Origin: GCA-2746795 sp964643965
GTDB taxonomy: Bacteria > Chloroflexota > Anaerolineae > Promineifilales > Promineifilaceae
Reading direction: 5' to 3'
NCBI GenBank assembly: GCA_964643965.1
Contig: CAZXVH010000037.1
Coordinates: 1 to 39,392, forward strand
Length of the DNA: 39,392 nt
In this document: in pieces, positions 37,836 through 39,392 of the stretch
Layout: every line of letters begins with the position of its first letter
Position numbering within the stretch: the first letter of the stretch is position 1
Position numbers and translations under genes: made by a program
The notes under the pieces: model-generated
Database searches by the model: none
Told to the model about the DNA's origin: nothing
Seen by the model: the letters and a program-made list of their open reading frames with translations, nothing else

Positions 37836-37906
37836 CAAAGAGACGAAGGAACAAAGGAACAAAGGTTTTTTCTCTGTAACTTTGTATCTTTGTTCCTTTG
37901 TATTAA
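37836..37906. repeat. ACAAAGG-type inverted repeat
   Basis: ACAAAGAGACGAAGGAACAA, more AAGGAACAAAG units and a T-rich centre are followed by CTTTGTATCTTTGTTCCTTT, an imperfect inverted repeat of about 70 bases between purSLQ and purC. No gene is in it. Similar units recur at 38891-38921. Confidence 0.9.
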
Positions 37907-37929
37907 AGGTTGTAATAAAGGTGAAAATC

Positions 37930-38892
37930 ATGCTAACTCACGAAGCATTACTGGCAGCAATACCCTCTTGTTTAGACAGCACTGATTTCCCCGACCTGGG
38001 GGAGAAGTATGAAGGCAAAGTGCGGGATGTGTATATTGATATTGAAAACGGCCGTCGTACCCTCATCACCACCGACCGCGTCAGCGCCTTTGACCGCGTC
38101 CTCGGCCTCATCCCCTACAAAGGACAGGTCTTGAACCAGCTTGCCGCCTGGTGGTTTGAGAAAACGGCCGACCTGCTGCCCAACCACGTCATCAGCGTGC
38201 CAGACCCCAACGTCACCATCGCCCACGACGCCCAACCGCTGCCCATCGAAATCGTGGTGCGCGGCTACATCACCGGCGTCACCAAGACCTCGCTCTGGTA
38301 CCTCTATGACCAGGGCGACCGTCGCCCCTACGGCGTCTCTCTGCCCGATGGCCTGCAAAAAAACGACCAATTGCCGTATCCCATCATCACCCCCACTACC
38401 AAAGCAGGGCAAGGGGGTCATGACGAGCAGCTCACCGTCCATGAACTAAGTCGAGGCCAGGTGGATGGCGTCTCGCCCGCCCTGTGGCGCGAAATCGAAC
38501 ACGCCGCCTTGTTGCTGTTCAAACGCGGCCAGGCCATCGCCGCTGAAGCTGGCCTGATTTTGGTGGATACTAAATACGAGATGGGTCTCATCAAGGGTAA
38601 ACTGGCGCTCATCGACGAAATCCACACCCCCGATTCCAGCCGCTATTGGGTGGCAGCCAGCTATGAACCTGGCGCCGAGCCGGAAAACTTCGACAAAGAG
38701 TTCATGCGTAAATGGTTCGCCGCCCAAGGGTATCGTGGCGATGGCACACCGCCCACGATGCCTGATGAATTCGTGGCTCAAATCGCAGCCCGCTACATCG
38801 CCGCTTATGAGAAATTGACAGGGCAGACATTTGTGCCGGGTGAGCAACCTGCTGTTGAACGGATTGGGAAAAATTTGAGGCAAAAAATTTAA
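37930..38892 (+). CDS. purC: SAICAR synthetase
   Basis: A 320-aa enzyme joining aspartate to CAIR in purine synthesis. KYEGKVRDVYIDIENGRRTLITTDRVSAFDRVLGLIPYKGQVLNQLAAWWFE is the N-terminal ATP-binding region. VVRGYITGVTKTSLWYLYDQG, then LILVDTKYEMGL and LIDEIHTPDSSRYW are conserved substrate motifs. The length fits the longer, yeast-like PurC type. The ATG at 37930 has AAGGTG 7 bases upstream. It lies close behind purSLQ, on the same strand, with an inverted repeat between. Confidence 0.95.
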   Translation: MLTHEALLAAIPSCLDSTDFPDLGEKYEGKVRDVYIDIENGRRTLITTDRVSAFDRVLGLIPYKGQVLNQLAAWWFEKTADLLPNHVISVPDPNVTIAHDAQPLPIEIVVRGYITGVTKTSLWYLYDQGDRRPYGVSLPDGLQKNDQLPYPIITPTTKAGQGGHDEQLTVHELSRGQVDGVSPALWREIEHAALLLFKRGQAIAAEAGLILVDTKYEMGLIKGKLALIDEIHTPDSSRYWVAASYEPGAEPENFDKEFMRKWFAAQGYRGDGTPPTMPDEFVAQIAARYIAAYEKLTGQTFVPGEQPAVERIGKNLRQKI

Positions 38893-38921
38893 TACAAAGG
38901 GACAAAGATACAAAGGGTTAA
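38891..38921. repeat. ACAAAGG-type direct repeat
   Basis: TACAAAGGGACAAAGATACA and another AAAGGG unit overlap the purC stop region and end 3 bases before the GxxExxY start codon. It is the same family as 37836-37906. Confidence 0.88.
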
Positions 38922-38924
38922 AGA

Positions 38925-39335
38925 ATGAAAGAAATAGAGGAGAGCAAGCAGATTTTTCCTGAGGACAATTTTAGTTTTCAAGTGATTGGGTCGGCAATTG
39001 AAGCTCATAAAACCTTGGGTGGGCCAGGTTTACTCGAAAGTGTTTATGAAGAAGCCCATGTTTGGGAAATGCTAGAGAGTGGCTTGCAAGTAAAACGACA
39101 AGTATCAGTTCCTATTTCTTACAAAGGCATCCAATTAGCAACGCCATTACGCCTTGATCTGTTGGTCGAAGATTTAATCGTTGTCGAAATCAAAGCCATG
39201 ACAAAATACAATCCAATCTTTGAAGCTCAGTTGCTCACCTATTTACGGCTTATGAACCTTCGCCTTGGTTTTGTTATAAATTTCGGCGAAAGATATGTCA
39301 AAAATGGTATTCATCGCGTGGTGAATCTTTATTGA
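38925..39335 (+). CDS. GxxExxY family protein (PDDEXK-like)
   Basis: A 136-aa protein. SFQVIGSAIEAHKTLGGPGLLESVYEEA contains the family motif G35-x-x-E38-x-x-Y41. LRLDLLVEDLIVVEIKAM matches the D-x(n)-E-x-K core of PD-(D/E)XK nucleases, and FEAQLLTYLRLMNLRLGFVINFGERYVKNGIHRVVN completes the fold. The role is unknown; nuclease activity is inferred from the family. It is flanked upstream by ACAAAGG repeats. The remaining 57 bases to the window end hold nothing recognisable. Confidence 0.9.
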   Translation: MKEIEESKQIFPEDNFSFQVIGSAIEAHKTLGGPGLLESVYEEAHVWEMLESGLQVKRQVSVPISYKGIQLATPLRLDLLVEDLIVVEIKAMTKYNPIFEAQLLTYLRLMNLRLGFVINFGERYVKNGIHRVVNLY

Positions 39336-39392
39336 GATTTCACTACCGGACACTTTTAAAGAAACAAACCAAAATGTGACGGATTAAAAAAA

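Noticed and set aside
1..39392. rRNA, tRNA, transposase, integrase or phage genes
   Set aside because: None recognised on either strand; the repeats have no visible transposase, and no integron integrase is in the window.

Overview
The window looks like a contig from an uncultured Chloroflexota bacterium, probably Anaerolineae-like. The reasons are a large secreted protein ending in a YLPIIIKN-type tail (recalled as common in Chloroflexi exoproteins), a PurS-PurL-PurQ fusion loaded with in-frame repeats, and the mix of housekeeping genes. This placement is inference. The most pervasive signal is the 10-bp palindrome AACGGCCGTT. It lies in dense intergenic arrays in the first 14 kb and about once per kilobase inside ordinary genes afterwards, like the cyanobacterial HIP1 element. 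There are two runs of N (4036-4135 and 33845-33854).

Layout. Positions 1-3.6 kb hold a large AT-rich secreted propeller/papain-like protein, followed by a candidate integron attC site. Positions 3.7-11.3 kb are a toxin-antitoxin (TA) island. Eight modules lie on the plus strand: AF2212-like plus retropepsin-like protease, a PIN module with a frameshifted toxin, UPF0175/DUF3368, BrnTA, HigBA, HicAB, MazEF-like and a second HigBA. They are separated by modular repeats built from AACGGCCGTT and three recurring spacers. The four toxin-first operons share a layout in which the -10 box sits 6-7 nt before the toxin start codon (predicted leaderless mRNA), while each antitoxin has its own ribosome binding site. 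A UBP zinc-finger gene and a cNMP-domain/thioredoxin-reductase-like fusion follow, then a RelE/RHH module on the minus strand.

Positions 14.4-20.4 kb are housekeeping. A leader peptide overlapping a strong intrinsic terminator resembles the enterobacterial pyrBI attenuator and precedes pyrC-pyrB. Convergent glgB and ychF follow. Positions 20.7-27.7 kb carry a candidate defence-type cluster: an unrecognised 274-aa protein, two different BrxD-like (DUF2791-type) P-loop ATPases, an inserted Phd/VapC module, an orphan AF2212-like gene and an Lhr/BrxHI-like helicase, without BREX methylase or PglZ in view.

Positions 27.8-33.4 kb hold an oxidoreductase, a DsbA-like/VKOR disulfide pair, a CBS-pair protein, an alanine-dehydrogenase-like protein and a CoA-transferase. 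Positions 33.7-39.3 kb hold a purine block (possible leader attenuator, purSLQ fusion, purC) and a GxxExxY protein. The purSLQ gene carries six in-frame repeat insertions, mostly where linkers would be expected. The same repeat DNA is read in a different frame in the helicase gene, and a related repeat supplies the last residues of the VKOR protein.
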